A stretch of 64,000 nucleotides of DNA from positions 333,021-397,020 of the forward strand of contig JAVKGW010000001.1 of the NCBI GenBank assembly GCA_031460175.1, written 5' to 3'. The notes beneath the pieces were generated by a model that worked only from the letters and a program-made list of their open reading frames with translations, searched no databases and had not been told where the DNA came from. Position numbers and translations under genes: made by a program. Each line of letters opens with the position of its first letter. Positions within the stretch are counted from its first letter, which is position 1. The stretch comes from Armatimonadota bacterium (GTDB lineage: Bacteria; Sysuimicrobiota; Sysuimicrobiia; Sysuimicrobiales; Sysuimicrobiaceae). Positions 50,335-58,863 of this stretch are shown in pieces.

Positions 50335-51003
50335 TCACGGGGGGCCCTGCGCGTGAAGCCCCAGCAGCGCCTCCCGCAGCCGCTCCAGGGCCGCGGAGAC
50401 CTCCGCGGCCGAGGGATCCCCGGGCGGAGGGAGCGGTGGCCCGAACCGGACTCCCACGGGGGCCAGACGGGGGATCACCTCCCCCAGCGGCAGGGCCCGG
50501 TCGGTCCCGAAGATCCAGGCGGGAAGGATGGGGGCTCCCGCGCGGGCCCCCAGCAGGGCCACCCCCGGTTTCAGGGGCGCGAGGGGCTCCCCGGTACGGT
50601 TGACGCCCCCTTCCGCGAACACCGCGAGAACCCCGCCTCCCCGCAGGACCCGCAGCGCCGCGCGGAGGGCGGCGCCGGTGTAGGCCCCCGGCTCCACCTC
50701 CGTGCGGCGCACGGGGATCATCCCGAACCACCGCACGAGGGGTGCGATCACCCGCAAAAGCCCCTTCCACGGTACGAATCCCTCGCTGACCCGCTCCCCC
50801 AGGAGGTCCTCCGCCCCGAGGAAGACGGCCTGCCGGGGAAGCGCGGCCCCCAGCACGATGGGGTCCAGCCACGACCGATGGTTGGCGGCCACCAGCACGG
50901 GCCCCGTGCGGGGGCAGTGCTCTCCGCCCGCCACGCGGAAGCCGAAAATCCCCCACAGGAGAACACGGGCCGCCCACCAGGCCGTGCGGTAACCAGGGGT
51001 CAT
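50335..51003 (-). CDS. 1-acyl-glycerol-3-phosphate acyltransferase family protein
   Basis: The 222-residue protein has the PlsC catalytic motif NHRSWLD and, about 65 residues later, GGVNRTGE in the place of the usual EGTRS motif, a variant. There is one N-terminal hydrophobic segment. It likely adds the second acyl chain to make phosphatidic acid, or acylates another lipid. The start is ATG 51003, 17 bases after the apgM stop. Confidence 0.88.
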   Translation of the reverse strand: MTPGYRTAWWAARVLLWGIFGFRVAGGEHCPRTGPVLVAANHRSWLDPIVLGAALPRQAVFLGAEDLLGERVSEGFVPWKGLLRVIAPLVRWFGMIPVRRTEVEPGAYTGAALRAALRVLRGGGVLAVFAEGGVNRTGEPLAPLKPGVALLGARAGAPILPAWIFGTDRALPLGEVIPRLAPVGVRFGPPLPPPGDPSAAEVSAALERLREALLGLHAQGPP

Positions 51004-51019
51004 GCGGATCGCGGGAGGT

Positions 51020-52279
51020 TCACCCCCGGCTCAGGCGCACGAGGAGCGGGAGGAGGTCTGTCCCTCGGAGCCGACCGAGGGCTCCGCGGCTCCCGCTGCG
51101 TTCGCTAAAGGGTCCCGCCCCGTCCGGCTGGATCCCAGGACCCACCACCAGGAGCGGCACGGGGTCGTCCGTGTGCGCACGGACCGGGCAGGGGGTGGCG
51201 TGGTCCGCGGTGACCGCGATCACCGCCCCGTGGAGGGCCGGGCGCAGGGGGCCGAAGAAGTGGACGTCGATCCGCTCGATCACCGCGCGCTTGGCCTCCC
51301 AGTCCCCGTCGTGCCCGGGCTCGTCCGGTCCCTTGAGGTGGATGTACAACCCATCCCAGTCCGCCAGGGCCTCGAGGGCCTTCTGTGCCCAGGCGGTGTA
51401 GATCGTGGGGTCCCCGTGGCTCGGGGGCACGGGAACCTCGCCCATCCCGAGCACCCGGGCGATGCCCCGCTCCACGGGCATCTCCACAAAGCACCCGAGC
51501 CGTACCCCGAACCGCTCCGCGATCCCGGGCACCCGCGGGAGGTGATCGCTCGCGTCCCGGAGCAGGATAAGGTTGGCCGGAAGTTTCCCCTCTGCCCGGC
51601 GCCGTTGGTTTACGGGATGGCGTTCCAGGACCGTGCGGCTGCGCCGGGTGAACTCGTTCACGAGGTCCGCCGCCCGCCGGGCCTGCGGGGCATCCACGAG
51701 GGGCACGCAGGTCTCCACCGTGTTCCCTGCCACCGCCCGGGCAACCCCGAGTCCGCCCACCCGGGCGTAGGCGGGATCCGTGTTGCTGATCTGCGCGGAA
51801 AGCCGGATCTCCGGATCCGAGAGCACGAGCACGCACCGGTGCCCGACGCTCGCCGCGAACCGGAAGCGGGCACCCTCAAGTCGCACCTCCTGCTGGACGG
51901 CCTCCGCCAGGGCCCGGGCCTCCGCGCTCGTGAGATCCCGCCCCACCCGCCGGTCCACGATGCGGTCCCCCTCTGCGGTGGCGAAGTTCCCGCGGAGGGC
52001 GAGATCCCCGTCCCGAAACGGCAGGTCCAACCCCAGGGCCTCCAGCACTCCCCGCCCCGCATGGTACCGGTGGGGGTCGTAACCGAGGACGGCGAAGACC
52101 GCCACGTCCGACTCCGGCGCGATTCCTTCTCCCACGGTCACCACCAGCCCCTGCTGCCCCTGTCCGGCCAGGGCATCCAGGTGGGGGGTGTGGGCCGCCT
52201 CCAGCGGGGTTCGGTTTCCGAGCGCGGGGATGGGGCGGTCCCCGAGTCCGTCGAGGATCACGTAGAGGATCTTGGCCAC
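51020..52279 (-). CDS. apgM: 2,3-bisphosphoglycerate-independent phosphoglycerate mutase, archaeal type
   Basis: The 419-residue protein belongs to the ApgM branch of the alkaline phosphatase superfamily: ILYVILDGLGDRPIP with the metal-binding Asp, PESDVAVFAVLGYDP with the nucleophile Ser, and the late HLKGPDEPGHDGDWEAK and VTADHATPC metal sites. ApgM interconverts 3- and 2-phosphoglycerate and is common in archaea and some deep bacterial lineages. The start is GTG 52279 after GGGGAGG. Confidence 0.92.
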   Translation of the reverse strand: MAKILYVILDGLGDRPIPALGNRTPLEAAHTPHLDALAGQGQQGLVVTVGEGIAPESDVAVFAVLGYDPHRYHAGRGVLEALGLDLPFRDGDLALRGNFATAEGDRIVDRRVGRDLTSAEARALAEAVQQEVRLEGARFRFAASVGHRCVLVLSDPEIRLSAQISNTDPAYARVGGLGVARAVAGNTVETCVPLVDAPQARRAADLVNEFTRRSRTVLERHPVNQRRRAEGKLPANLILLRDASDHLPRVPGIAERFGVRLGCFVEMPVERGIARVLGMGEVPVPPSHGDPTIYTAWAQKALEALADWDGLYIHLKGPDEPGHDGDWEAKRAVIERIDVHFFGPLRPALHGAVIAVTADHATPCPVRAHTDDPVPLLVVGPGIQPDGAGPFSERSGSRGALGRLRGTDLLPLLVRLSRG

Positions 52280-52298
52280 CGTATACCTCCCCTTCTGC

Positions 52299-53114
52299 TC
52301 ACGGAGGGCTCTCAGGCTTAGGCCATCGGGCGATGAGGTCCGGGAGGTCACGCACCACGAGGTCCGGGGGCGCTCCTCCCTCCCCGGTTTCCCGCGAGAC
52401 CCCGGAAAGCACCAGCACCGTCCGCATGCCCATGCGAACCCCTCCCGCGATGTCCGTTCCGACCTGGTCCCCGATCATGAGGGCCTCCGCGGCCGGGACG
52501 CCGAGCCGCCGCAGGGCGGCCTCCAAGAGGGGGCGCTCGGGTTTGCCCACCACCACGGGGGTTTTGCCCGTGGCCACCTCGATGGCGGCCACGAGGGCCC
52601 CCGCGCCCGGCCACAGTTCCTCCCCCACGGGGAGCACGGGGTCCCGATTGGTGGCGACGAACTCCGCTCCCCGCCGGATGGCCCGGCAGGCGGCCCGAAG
52701 CTTCGGGTAGGTGAACTCCACATCGAGCCCCACCACCACGAACGCCGCCGCTTCTGGGTCCTCCGAGAGCTCCATCTCCGCCTCCCGGAGCGCGCTCCGC
52801 AGGCCCTCCCCACCGATGGCGTACACCGGGGTCCCCGGCCGGGCCCGGGCCCGCAGGTACTCCGCGGCCACCTGGGCGGAGGTTACGATCCGGTCCGGTG
52901 CCACGGAGATCCCCATGCGGCGCAACCGCTCCGCGTACTGCTCCGGGGTCTGCGTGGCGTTGTTGGTGGCGAAGACGAAGGGCAGCCCAAGACGCCGCAG
53001 GTGATCCAGGAACTCCGCGGCTCCCGGCAACACCGTCTCCCCCCGATACACCACCCCGTCCAGGTCCAGCACCACGCCCCGGATGGTTCCGAGCCACGGA
53101 ACGGGATTCCTCAC
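52299..53114 (-). CDS. HAD-superfamily phosphatase (NagD/PGP-like, class IIA)
   Basis: The 271-residue protein has HAD motif I (VVLDLDGVVYRGE), motif II in the ATNNATQTPEQYAERL region, a C2-type cap and motif IV (MIGDQVGTDIAGG). This is the 4-nitrophenylphosphatase/NagD group, which acts on small phosphates such as nucleotides or phosphoglycolate. The start GTG 53114 overlaps the DapF stop (GTGA), so the two are coupled. Confidence 0.88.
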   Translation of the reverse strand: MRNPVPWLGTIRGVVLDLDGVVYRGETVLPGAAEFLDHLRRLGLPFVFATNNATQTPEQYAERLRRMGISVAPDRIVTSAQVAAEYLRARARPGTPVYAIGGEGLRSALREAEMELSEDPEAAAFVVVGLDVEFTYPKLRAACRAIRRGAEFVATNRDPVLPVGEELWPGAGALVAAIEVATGKTPVVVGKPERPLLEAALRRLGVPAAEALMIGDQVGTDIAGGVRMGMRTVLVLSGVSRETGEGGAPPDLVVRDLPDLIARWPKPESPP

Positions 53115-53965
53115 CGCAGCGCCTCCACGAACTCCGGGGAGAACTCGCCCCGGTAAACCTCCGTGGCGGGACCCGTCATCCGCAGGAGGAAACCCTCCCC
53201 CACGTGAATCTGCAGAGTTCCCCCCGGCATCTCCACGGTCACGTCCCGCCCTGTGAACCCACAGCGCACGCAGGCCGCGGCCACCGCGCACGCGCTGGAT
53301 CCGGAGGCCAGGGTCTCCCCGGCTCCCCGCTCCCAGATGCGGATCCGCACCTCGCCCCGGCCCACCACCTGCGCGAACTGCACGTTCGTGCGTTGGGGGA
53401 ACGCGGGGTGCCGCTCGAGGGCCGGCCCCAACCGCCGGAGGTCCACTCCTTCCAGGTCCTCCACGAACACCACGCAGTGCGGGTTCCCCACCGTCAGGGC
53501 GGTGATCCGCACCGCTTCGCCCTCGACCTCCACCGGCTCGTCCACCACCTCCCGGGGAGGACCCACCATGGGGATGTGGGGGCTCCAGAAGCTCGCCTCG
53601 CCCATGTCCACGGTGATCTGCCCGACCCGGCCGCCCACCACTTCCAGTTCGCACGTGACGATCCCCCCGGGCGTCTCCACGGTGAAGCGGGTGCTCCGGG
53701 TGAACCCGTGGTCGTACAGGTATTTCGCGAAGATCCGCAGCCCGTTCCCGCTCTTCTCCGCCTCGCTGCCGTCTGGGTTGTAGATGCGCAGCCCGAAGTC
53801 CGCGCGGTGGCTGGCCACGTGGACCAGCATCCCGTCCGAGCCCACGCCGAGGTGCCGGTCACAGATCCGTCGGATCGCTTCCGGGGTGAGGGGGAAGGGG
53901 AGGGCCTGGGATTCCACCACGAGGTAGTCGTTGCCCAGCGCGTGGGCCTTCACGAACCGGCTCAT
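53111..53965 (-). CDS. DapF-fold epimerase-like protein lacking both catalytic cysteines
   Basis: The 284-residue protein matches diaminopimelate epimerase over its length (KAHALGNDYLVVE, SEAEKSGNGLRIFAKYL, VGNPHCVVF, ERGAGETLASGSSACAVAAA). The two catalytic Cys of DapF, in CGNG and ACGSGACA, are both Ser here (Ser72 and Ser221). It may be a DapF variant or an isomerase for another substrate. It is encoded between ddl and the HAD phosphatase. Being next to Ddl favours a cell-wall role. I do not give the symbol dapF because activity is uncertain. Confidence 0.8.
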   Translation of the reverse strand: MSRFVKAHALGNDYLVVESQALPFPLTPEAIRRICDRHLGVGSDGMLVHVASHRADFGLRIYNPDGSEAEKSGNGLRIFAKYLYDHGFTRSTRFTVETPGGIVTCELEVVGGRVGQITVDMGEASFWSPHIPMVGPPREVVDEPVEVEGEAVRITALTVGNPHCVVFVEDLEGVDLRRLGPALERHPAFPQRTNVQFAQVVGRGEVRIRIWERGAGETLASGSSACAVAAACVRCGFTGRDVTVEMPGGTLQIHVGEGFLLRMTGPATEVYRGEFSPEFVEALR

Positions 53966-55050
53966 CTCATCCCTTCCTTCCGGGCGAGGATCTCTCCGCC
54001 CGCGTAGGTGGTCCGCAGTGCGCTTTTCTGCCGCCACCGTTCCAGGGCGAGGTCCACGAGCCGCGAGATGAGCTCCCGGTAGGGAATCCCGGAAGCCTCC
54101 CACAGCTTCGGGTACATGCTGATGGGGGTGAAGCCGGGGATGGTGTTCACCTCGCTCACGTAGGCAGCACCCCCCCGCTCCACCAGGAAATCCACCCGGG
54201 CCATCCCGCACAGCTGGAGGACCCGGTAGGCCTCCAGGGCCAGGAGCCGTACGCGCTCCGCGAGCTCCCGCGGGAGGGCCGCGGGGATCACCAGCTCCGC
54301 GCCGTGCGGATCCAGGTATTTCGCCTCATACGTGTAGAAGGCATGGGTCGGCCGGATCTCCCCCGGGACGGATGCGATGGGGTCGTCGTTCCCGAGCACG
54401 CTCACCTCCACCTCCAAGGGCTGCGGGACTGCCCGCTCCACCAGCACCGCGAGGTCGTACTGGAGGGCGTCCTCCACCGCCTTCCCGAGTTCCTCCTCCG
54501 CCTCCACCCGGTGGATGCCCACGGAGGAGCCCAACCGGGTGGGCTTGACAAAGCAGGGATAGCCGATCCGCTCCCGGATCTTCCGCCGCACGCCCTCCGG
54601 ATCCCTCCGCCACCGGCTCGCGGGGAACATCTGGAAGTCCACCACGGGAAGGCCCGCGGCCCGAAGCAGGGTCTTCTGCACCCCTTTGTCCATGCCCACC
54701 GCGGATCCCAGCACGTCTGCGCCCACGTACGGGACGTTCAGAAGCTCGAACAGCCCTTGAACCGTGCCGTCCTCCCCGTACGGGCCATGCAGAACCGGGA
54801 ACAGGACGTCGCAGACCACCTCCCCTCCCGGTACCAGGAAGACCGCCCGTCCGGGTCGGTCCAACCGAAGGGCCGCGGGCTGGCCCGCCACGAACCAGGA
54901 ACCGTCCCGGCCGATGAAGATCTCCACCACGGAGAAGCGCTCGGGATCCGCGGCCCGGATCACGTTGCGGGCGGAGATACAGGATACCTCGTGCTCCCCG
55001 CTCCTCCCCCCGTAGACCACCCCAAGCCGGATCCGTTCCGTCTCCGCCAC
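53962..55050 (-). CDS. ddl: D-alanine-D-alanine ligase
   Basis: The 362-residue ATP-grasp enzyme has the N-terminal VVYGGRSGEHEVSCISA, the middle FVKPTRLGSSVGIHRV, the metal-binding ARVDFLVERGGAAYVSEVNTIPGFTPISMYPKLWEASG, and YVGADVLGSAVGMDKGVQK. It makes D-Ala-D-Ala for peptidoglycan. The stop overlaps the DapF-like start as ATGA. The start is ATG 55050. Confidence 0.95.
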   Translation of the reverse strand: MAETERIRLGVVYGGRSGEHEVSCISARNVIRAADPERFSVVEIFIGRDGSWFVAGQPAALRLDRPGRAVFLVPGGEVVCDVLFPVLHGPYGEDGTVQGLFELLNVPYVGADVLGSAVGMDKGVQKTLLRAAGLPVVDFQMFPASRWRRDPEGVRRKIRERIGYPCFVKPTRLGSSVGIHRVEAEEELGKAVEDALQYDLAVLVERAVPQPLEVEVSVLGNDDPIASVPGEIRPTHAFYTYEAKYLDPHGAELVIPAALPRELAERVRLLALEAYRVLQLCGMARVDFLVERGGAAYVSEVNTIPGFTPISMYPKLWEASGIPYRELISRLVDLALERWRQKSALRTTYAGGEILARKEGMR

Positions 55051-55074
55051 GCGGCCGCCTCCGGGGAGGGCGCC

Positions 55075-56223
55075 CTAGACGCCCGAGGACGCCGGGACCG
55101 GGCGATAGGACGGTCCCTCGTACCGCACCCGGGGTCGGAACAGGCGGTTGTCCTCGTGCTGTTCGGTGACGTGCGCCACCAGCCCCGCGATCCGGGCGCA
55201 GAGGAAGATGGGCGTGTACAGGGGGATGGGAACTCCCAGGAGGTACAGCAACAGCCCGATGGGGTAGTCCACGTTGGGGTAGATGCCCTTCTCCCGGGCC
55301 ATGACCTCCTCCACGACGCGGTAGATGGCAGCGAGCTCCCGGCCTTCGGGACGGCGGTCCGCGAGCTGCGGGAGATACCGCTGGAGCAGTACGGCCCGGG
55401 GGTCGTGGCGCCGCATGTACACCCGATGCCCGAACCCCATGATGCGTGCCCCCCGCTGCAGCCTCTCCATCACGTACGCCTCCGCCCGGGCGGCCCCACC
55501 CTGTTCCAGGATCTCCAGGAGCATGTGCATGGCGGCCTCGTTGGCCCCCCCGTGGAGGGGTCCCTTCAGGGAGGCCGCGGCTCCCGTCACCGCGCCGTAG
55601 AGGTCCGATAGGGTGCTGGAGATCACCCGGGCCGCGAAGGTGGAGTTCGGCATCTCGTGCTCGATGTAGCAGGTGAGGATGGCGTCGAAGACCCGGAGGG
55701 CGGTGGGATCCGGTTGATCCCCCAGGATCATCCGGAGGAACCCGCCCACGAACCCCGCCTCCCGGTCCGGTCGCACGGGCTGCTGTCCGTTCAGGATCCG
55801 GTAGGCGTTCGCCGCGAGGGTGGGGGCTTTCGCCAGCAGGCGCAGACCTTTTTCGCGGTTCGCCTGCGGGCTGGGATCCTCCAGGACCGCGGGGTCCTCG
55901 TACCCCGCCAGGAACGAGATCCCGGTGCGCAGGGCGTCCATCACGGAGGTGGCGCGGGGCAGGAGGGCCAGCATCTGGTACGCCTCTGCCGGGACCTCCG
56001 CCGCCTCGCAGAGCCTCCGCTCGAATTCCGATGCCTGCTCGGGCGTGGGCAGTTCCCCGTAGAACAGGAGGTAGGCGGCGTCCACGTACGTGCGGTGCCG
56101 CGCCAGCTCGATGAGGTCGTAGCCCCGTACCAGGATCCTCTCGTGGTCCGTGTCGAGGTAGCTGATCCGGGTGACGGTGGCGATGACGCCTTCCAGTCCG
56201 GGACTGTAGGGGATCTCCGTCAT
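55075..56223 (-). CDS. prpC: 2-methylcitrate synthase / citrate synthase
   Basis: The 382-residue citrate synthase fold has the catalytic His in LKGPLHGGANE, the second His in MGFGHRVY, and the Asp region near YPNVDYPIG. Placement behind prpD and prpB points to the methylcitrate route, condensing propionyl-CoA with oxaloacetate. Dual citrate synthase activity is possible. It overlaps prpB by ATGA. Confidence 0.9.
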   Translation of the reverse strand: MTEIPYSPGLEGVIATVTRISYLDTDHERILVRGYDLIELARHRTYVDAAYLLFYGELPTPEQASEFERRLCEAAEVPAEAYQMLALLPRATSVMDALRTGISFLAGYEDPAVLEDPSPQANREKGLRLLAKAPTLAANAYRILNGQQPVRPDREAGFVGGFLRMILGDQPDPTALRVFDAILTCYIEHEMPNSTFAARVISSTLSDLYGAVTGAAASLKGPLHGGANEAAMHMLLEILEQGGAARAEAYVMERLQRGARIMGFGHRVYMRRHDPRAVLLQRYLPQLADRRPEGRELAAIYRVVEEVMAREKGIYPNVDYPIGLLLYLLGVPIPLYTPIFLCARIAGLVAHVTEQHEDNRLFRPRVRYEGPSYRPVPASSGV

Positions 56224-57113
56224 GCTTCACCTCCGGCCAGCCTGCGATCCAGGGCCTCATACTCCTCGTACCGGATGAGCTCGTAGAGGGCCTGCCGGGT
56301 CTGCATGCGGGGGATCCAGTCCGCCTGGCTGCCTTTCTCCCGCAGGTCCTCGAACAGCGCCTCCACCGCCCGCATGGCCACCCGCAAGGCCGTCACGGGG
56401 AAGATCACGAGGCGGTAGCCGAGACGACGAAACGTCTCCACCGGGAGGAGCGGGGTGCGGCCGAACTCCGTCATGTTGGCGAGGAGCGGCACCTGCACCG
56501 CCTCCGCCACCGCCCGGAACTCCTCGGGGCTTTCGAGGGCTTCCGGGAAGAAGACATCCGCCCCCGCCTCCGCGTACAGCCGGCCCCGTCGGATCACCTC
56601 CGCGAGCCCGTGGGTGGCCCGGGCGTCCGTGCGGGCCACGACCAGGACATGCCGGCGCGCCTGAACCGCGGCCGCGACCTTCTCCGCCATGGCCTCCGCG
56701 GGGATCACCTCCTTGCCGCCGAGGTGGCCGCACCGCTTGGGCATCACCTGGTCCTCGATCTGCACCGCGGCCGCGCCCACGGCCTCCAGCTCCCGGACCG
56801 TGCGCACCACGTTCAGGGCCTCCCCGAAGCCCACATCCGCGTCCACGATCACGGGAAGCCGCGTGGCCCGCACCACCCACCGGACCGCCTCCACCACCTC
56901 GGGCAGGGTCACGAGCCCCAGATCCGGGAGGGCGAGGCTTGCGCTGTAGGCGGCCCCGGAGAAGTACAGGACCTCAAACCCCGCTTTCTGTGCGAGGAGC
57001 GCCACCAACGCGTTGAACACGCCGGGAACGGCCAGGACCTCCCGGGTCTTGAGGAGCGCCCGCAGCCGCAGGGCGGGATGCTCCTCGGTCGGTGGTTGCA
57101 CCAGCCACGTCAT
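56220..57113 (-). CDS. prpB: 2-methylisocitrate lyase
   Basis: The 297-residue protein belongs to the isocitrate-lyase/PEP-mutase superfamily: DADVGFGEALNVVRTV (metal-binding), the catalytic loop KRCGHLGGKEVIP, and ARTDARATHGLAEVIRRG. PrpB splits 2-methylisocitrate to pyruvate and succinate. It is preceded 7 bases earlier by prpD and overlaps the citrate synthase gene by four bases. Confidence 0.95.
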   Translation of the reverse strand: MTWLVQPPTEEHPALRLRALLKTREVLAVPGVFNALVALLAQKAGFEVLYFSGAAYSASLALPDLGLVTLPEVVEAVRWVVRATRLPVIVDADVGFGEALNVVRTVRELEAVGAAAVQIEDQVMPKRCGHLGGKEVIPAEAMAEKVAAAVQARRHVLVVARTDARATHGLAEVIRRGRLYAEAGADVFFPEALESPEEFRAVAEAVQVPLLANMTEFGRTPLLPVETFRRLGYRLVIFPVTALRVAMRAVEALFEDLREKGSQADWIPRMQTRQALYELIRYEEYEALDRRLAGGEA

Positions 57114-57120
57114 GGAAGCC

Positions 57121-58500
57121 TCACACGTACAGGAGCCGCACGAGCTCCTCTAGGTCCTCCTGGGCCTCTAGCCGCCACACCCATTCCGCGACCCGCTCCG
57201 CCTGGGCCGGGGTCCACACCTCCGCCACGTTCCGGCGGAACTTCTCCATCACCTCCTCGTCCGTCATGGGGTTGCGGGCATGCCCCCGGGGGAACCGCAC
57301 CTCCTCCTCGTACGTGGCCCCATCCTGGGTACGGACCGTGATGCGGTTGGGAATCCCCTCCGGGTAGCCACGGGTGAGCGCGGGATCCTCCTGGAGGGTC
57401 ACCCGGTCCTTGAGGAACGCCCGGAGGTCCGGATCCCGGAACCGGGCCGGGATAAAGGAGGACCGGTTCACCTCGCCGTCCAGCAGGGTCACGGCCACGA
57501 TGTAGGGGAGGGAGTGGTCCGCGGTCTCCCGCGTCTTCGGTTCCCACTTCTCCGGGTCCTTGGCGATGATCTCGTAGGCGGCCCGGAAGGTTTCGATGTG
57601 GACGGAGGCGATGCGGGCGGGATCCTGGATCCGCTGCCGCAGCCGCAGGGCCGCGTCCACCGCGCTCTGGGCGTGGTACTCCACAGGCCAGAACTTGATG
57701 TACGTGTCCCGGATGCGGGAAGGCGGTGCCTGCTCGGCAAGGGGTCTCAGGGCCGCCTCGTCGAACCGCTCTCCCCGCAGGAGCTGCGCGAAAATCCCCA
57801 TCTCGCCCTCGAAGGGCCGGGATGGCCCCGTCATCCCGCAGGCGGCCAGGAGCGCCGCCTCCAGGGCATTGCGCGTGGCCTCTGCCGCCGCCGCGCCCTT
57901 CCACATGGAGAGCTCCCCGGCCCGGGTCTGGCGCATGGCCGCGTGCGGCACGGCGGTGATGGCCAGGGCGTGCTCGGTCTGCGGCGGCGTCAGCCCGAGG
58001 AGGTAAGCGGCTCCACACGCGGTCCCCAGAGCCGTGTAGTTCACGTGATCCCACCCGTGCGCCCGCAGGCTGGCCGCGTCGCACAGGCACACCCCCACCT
58101 CGTACGCCAGGGCGATGGCCGCGATGAGATCGCGCGGGTGACACCTCCGCCACTCCGCGAGGGCGAAGAGGGCAGGGATCATGTCGCTGGGGTGGAGGGG
58201 TTCCCGGGAGAGGTAGGTGTCGTTGAAGTCCAGGTAGCGCACCATCACCGCGTTGGCGAACGCCGCCGTGCCGGGCGAGGCCTTCACGGGGGTCCCCCAC
58301 AGGGTGGCGCCGTTCGGGGTGGACAGCTCGTAGGCGTACGCCCGCGCCGCCTTCGGCGCGTCCTCCGCGAAGGCCGCCAGGGCCACGCCGAGGCTGTCGA
58401 GCACCCGGCGCTTCACCTCGTGCACCACCTCCGGGCTCAGGCGTTCCCACCGGACGGATGCGGTGTATTCTGCCAGGAGGCGGCTGTAGCGGTCCGACAC
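57121..58500 (-). CDS. prpD: 2-methylcitrate dehydratase
   Basis: The 459-residue MmgE/PrpD protein has LDSLGVALAAF, VMVRYLDFNDTYLSREPLHPSDMIPA and AHGWDHVNYTALGTACGAAYLLGL, which are family hallmarks. It dehydrates 2-methylcitrate to methylaconitate. The start is GTG 58500 with GGAGGA five bases upstream. It begins the prpD-prpB-prpC operon, which lets the cell use or detoxify propionate. The next steps (acetyl-CoA-synthetase type, aconitase) are not in the window. Confidence 0.92.
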   Translation of the reverse strand: MSDRYSRLLAEYTASVRWERLSPEVVHEVKRRVLDSLGVALAAFAEDAPKAARAYAYELSTPNGATLWGTPVKASPGTAAFANAVMVRYLDFNDTYLSREPLHPSDMIPALFALAEWRRCHPRDLIAAIALAYEVGVCLCDAASLRAHGWDHVNYTALGTACGAAYLLGLTPPQTEHALAITAVPHAAMRQTRAGELSMWKGAAAAEATRNALEAALLAACGMTGPSRPFEGEMGIFAQLLRGERFDEAALRPLAEQAPPSRIRDTYIKFWPVEYHAQSAVDAALRLRQRIQDPARIASVHIETFRAAYEIIAKDPEKWEPKTRETADHSLPYIVAVTLLDGEVNRSSFIPARFRDPDLRAFLKDRVTLQEDPALTRGYPEGIPNRITVRTQDGATYEEEVRFPRGHARNPMTDEEVMEKFRRNVAEVWTPAQAERVAEWVWRLEAQEDLEELVRLLYV

Positions 58501-58541
58501 CGAATTCCTCCGCAAGGGTTGCGTGGGTGCGGCCAGGACTA

Positions 58542-58550
58542 TGGTACGAT
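58542..58550 (+). promoter_or_regulatory. Extended -10 box upstream of tRNA-Ser
   Basis: TGGTACGAT has the TGn plus TACGAT form. Transcription would start near 58557, about 130 bases before the tRNA. The stretch up to the second promoter has no open frame. It could be a tRNA precursor leader or a small RNA. Confidence 0.45.
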
Positions 58551-58663
58551 CCGGGACTCTCCTGGGGAAGCCCGCCCGTGGCGCCGGTCTGCTCTTGAGA
58601 GCTCGCCCTGGGCTTGCCGTTCGGCGGCCAGTTCGGTCATGGGTGCCTCCCCCCGGCCCGCTC

Positions 58664-58672
58664 TGGTATGCT
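58664..58672 (+). promoter_or_regulatory. Extended -10 promoter of tRNA-Ser
   Basis: TGGTATGCT, an extended -10 box, lies 14 bases before the tRNA start, giving a start of transcription near 58679. No -35 box is clear. Confidence 0.6.
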
Positions 58673-58686
58673 AGGAAATGCGACGT

Positions 58687-58782
58687 GGAGGGGTGCGGGA
58701 GCCTGGTTGATCCGGCGCGCCTGGAGAGCGCGTAGGCAGGCCAAAACCTGCCTCGTGGGTTCAAATCCCACCCCCTCCGCCA
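58687..58782 (+). tRNA. tRNA-Ser (anticodon GGA)
   Basis: A 96-base class II tRNA with encoded CCA. The acceptor stem is GGAGGGG/CCCCTCC with discriminator G. The D arm has a 3-bp CGG/CCG stem and the anticodon stem is CGCGC/GCGCG around CTGGAGA (anticodon GGA). A long 7-bp variable arm AGGCAGG/CCTGCCT and the T arm GTGGG-TTCAAAT-CCCAC follow. GGA reads UCC and UCU. The long variable arm excludes all but Ser, Leu, Tyr and Sec tRNAs, and the anticodon fixes Ser. Confidence 0.95.
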
Positions 58783-58863
58783 GGCACGGCCACAGGGGCA
58801 TTTCAGGGCGGTTTCCCCTCTCCGTTTGCCTCCGGGCCGGGACCTCCGTATGGTGGGGACGGG

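Noticed and set aside
58687-58782. tRNA as a candidate tRNA-Sec, given the Sec-containing selD
   Set aside because: The acceptor has 7 bp, the D stem is 3 bp, and the loop CTGGAGA gives anticodon GGA rather than UCA. It is tRNA-Ser.
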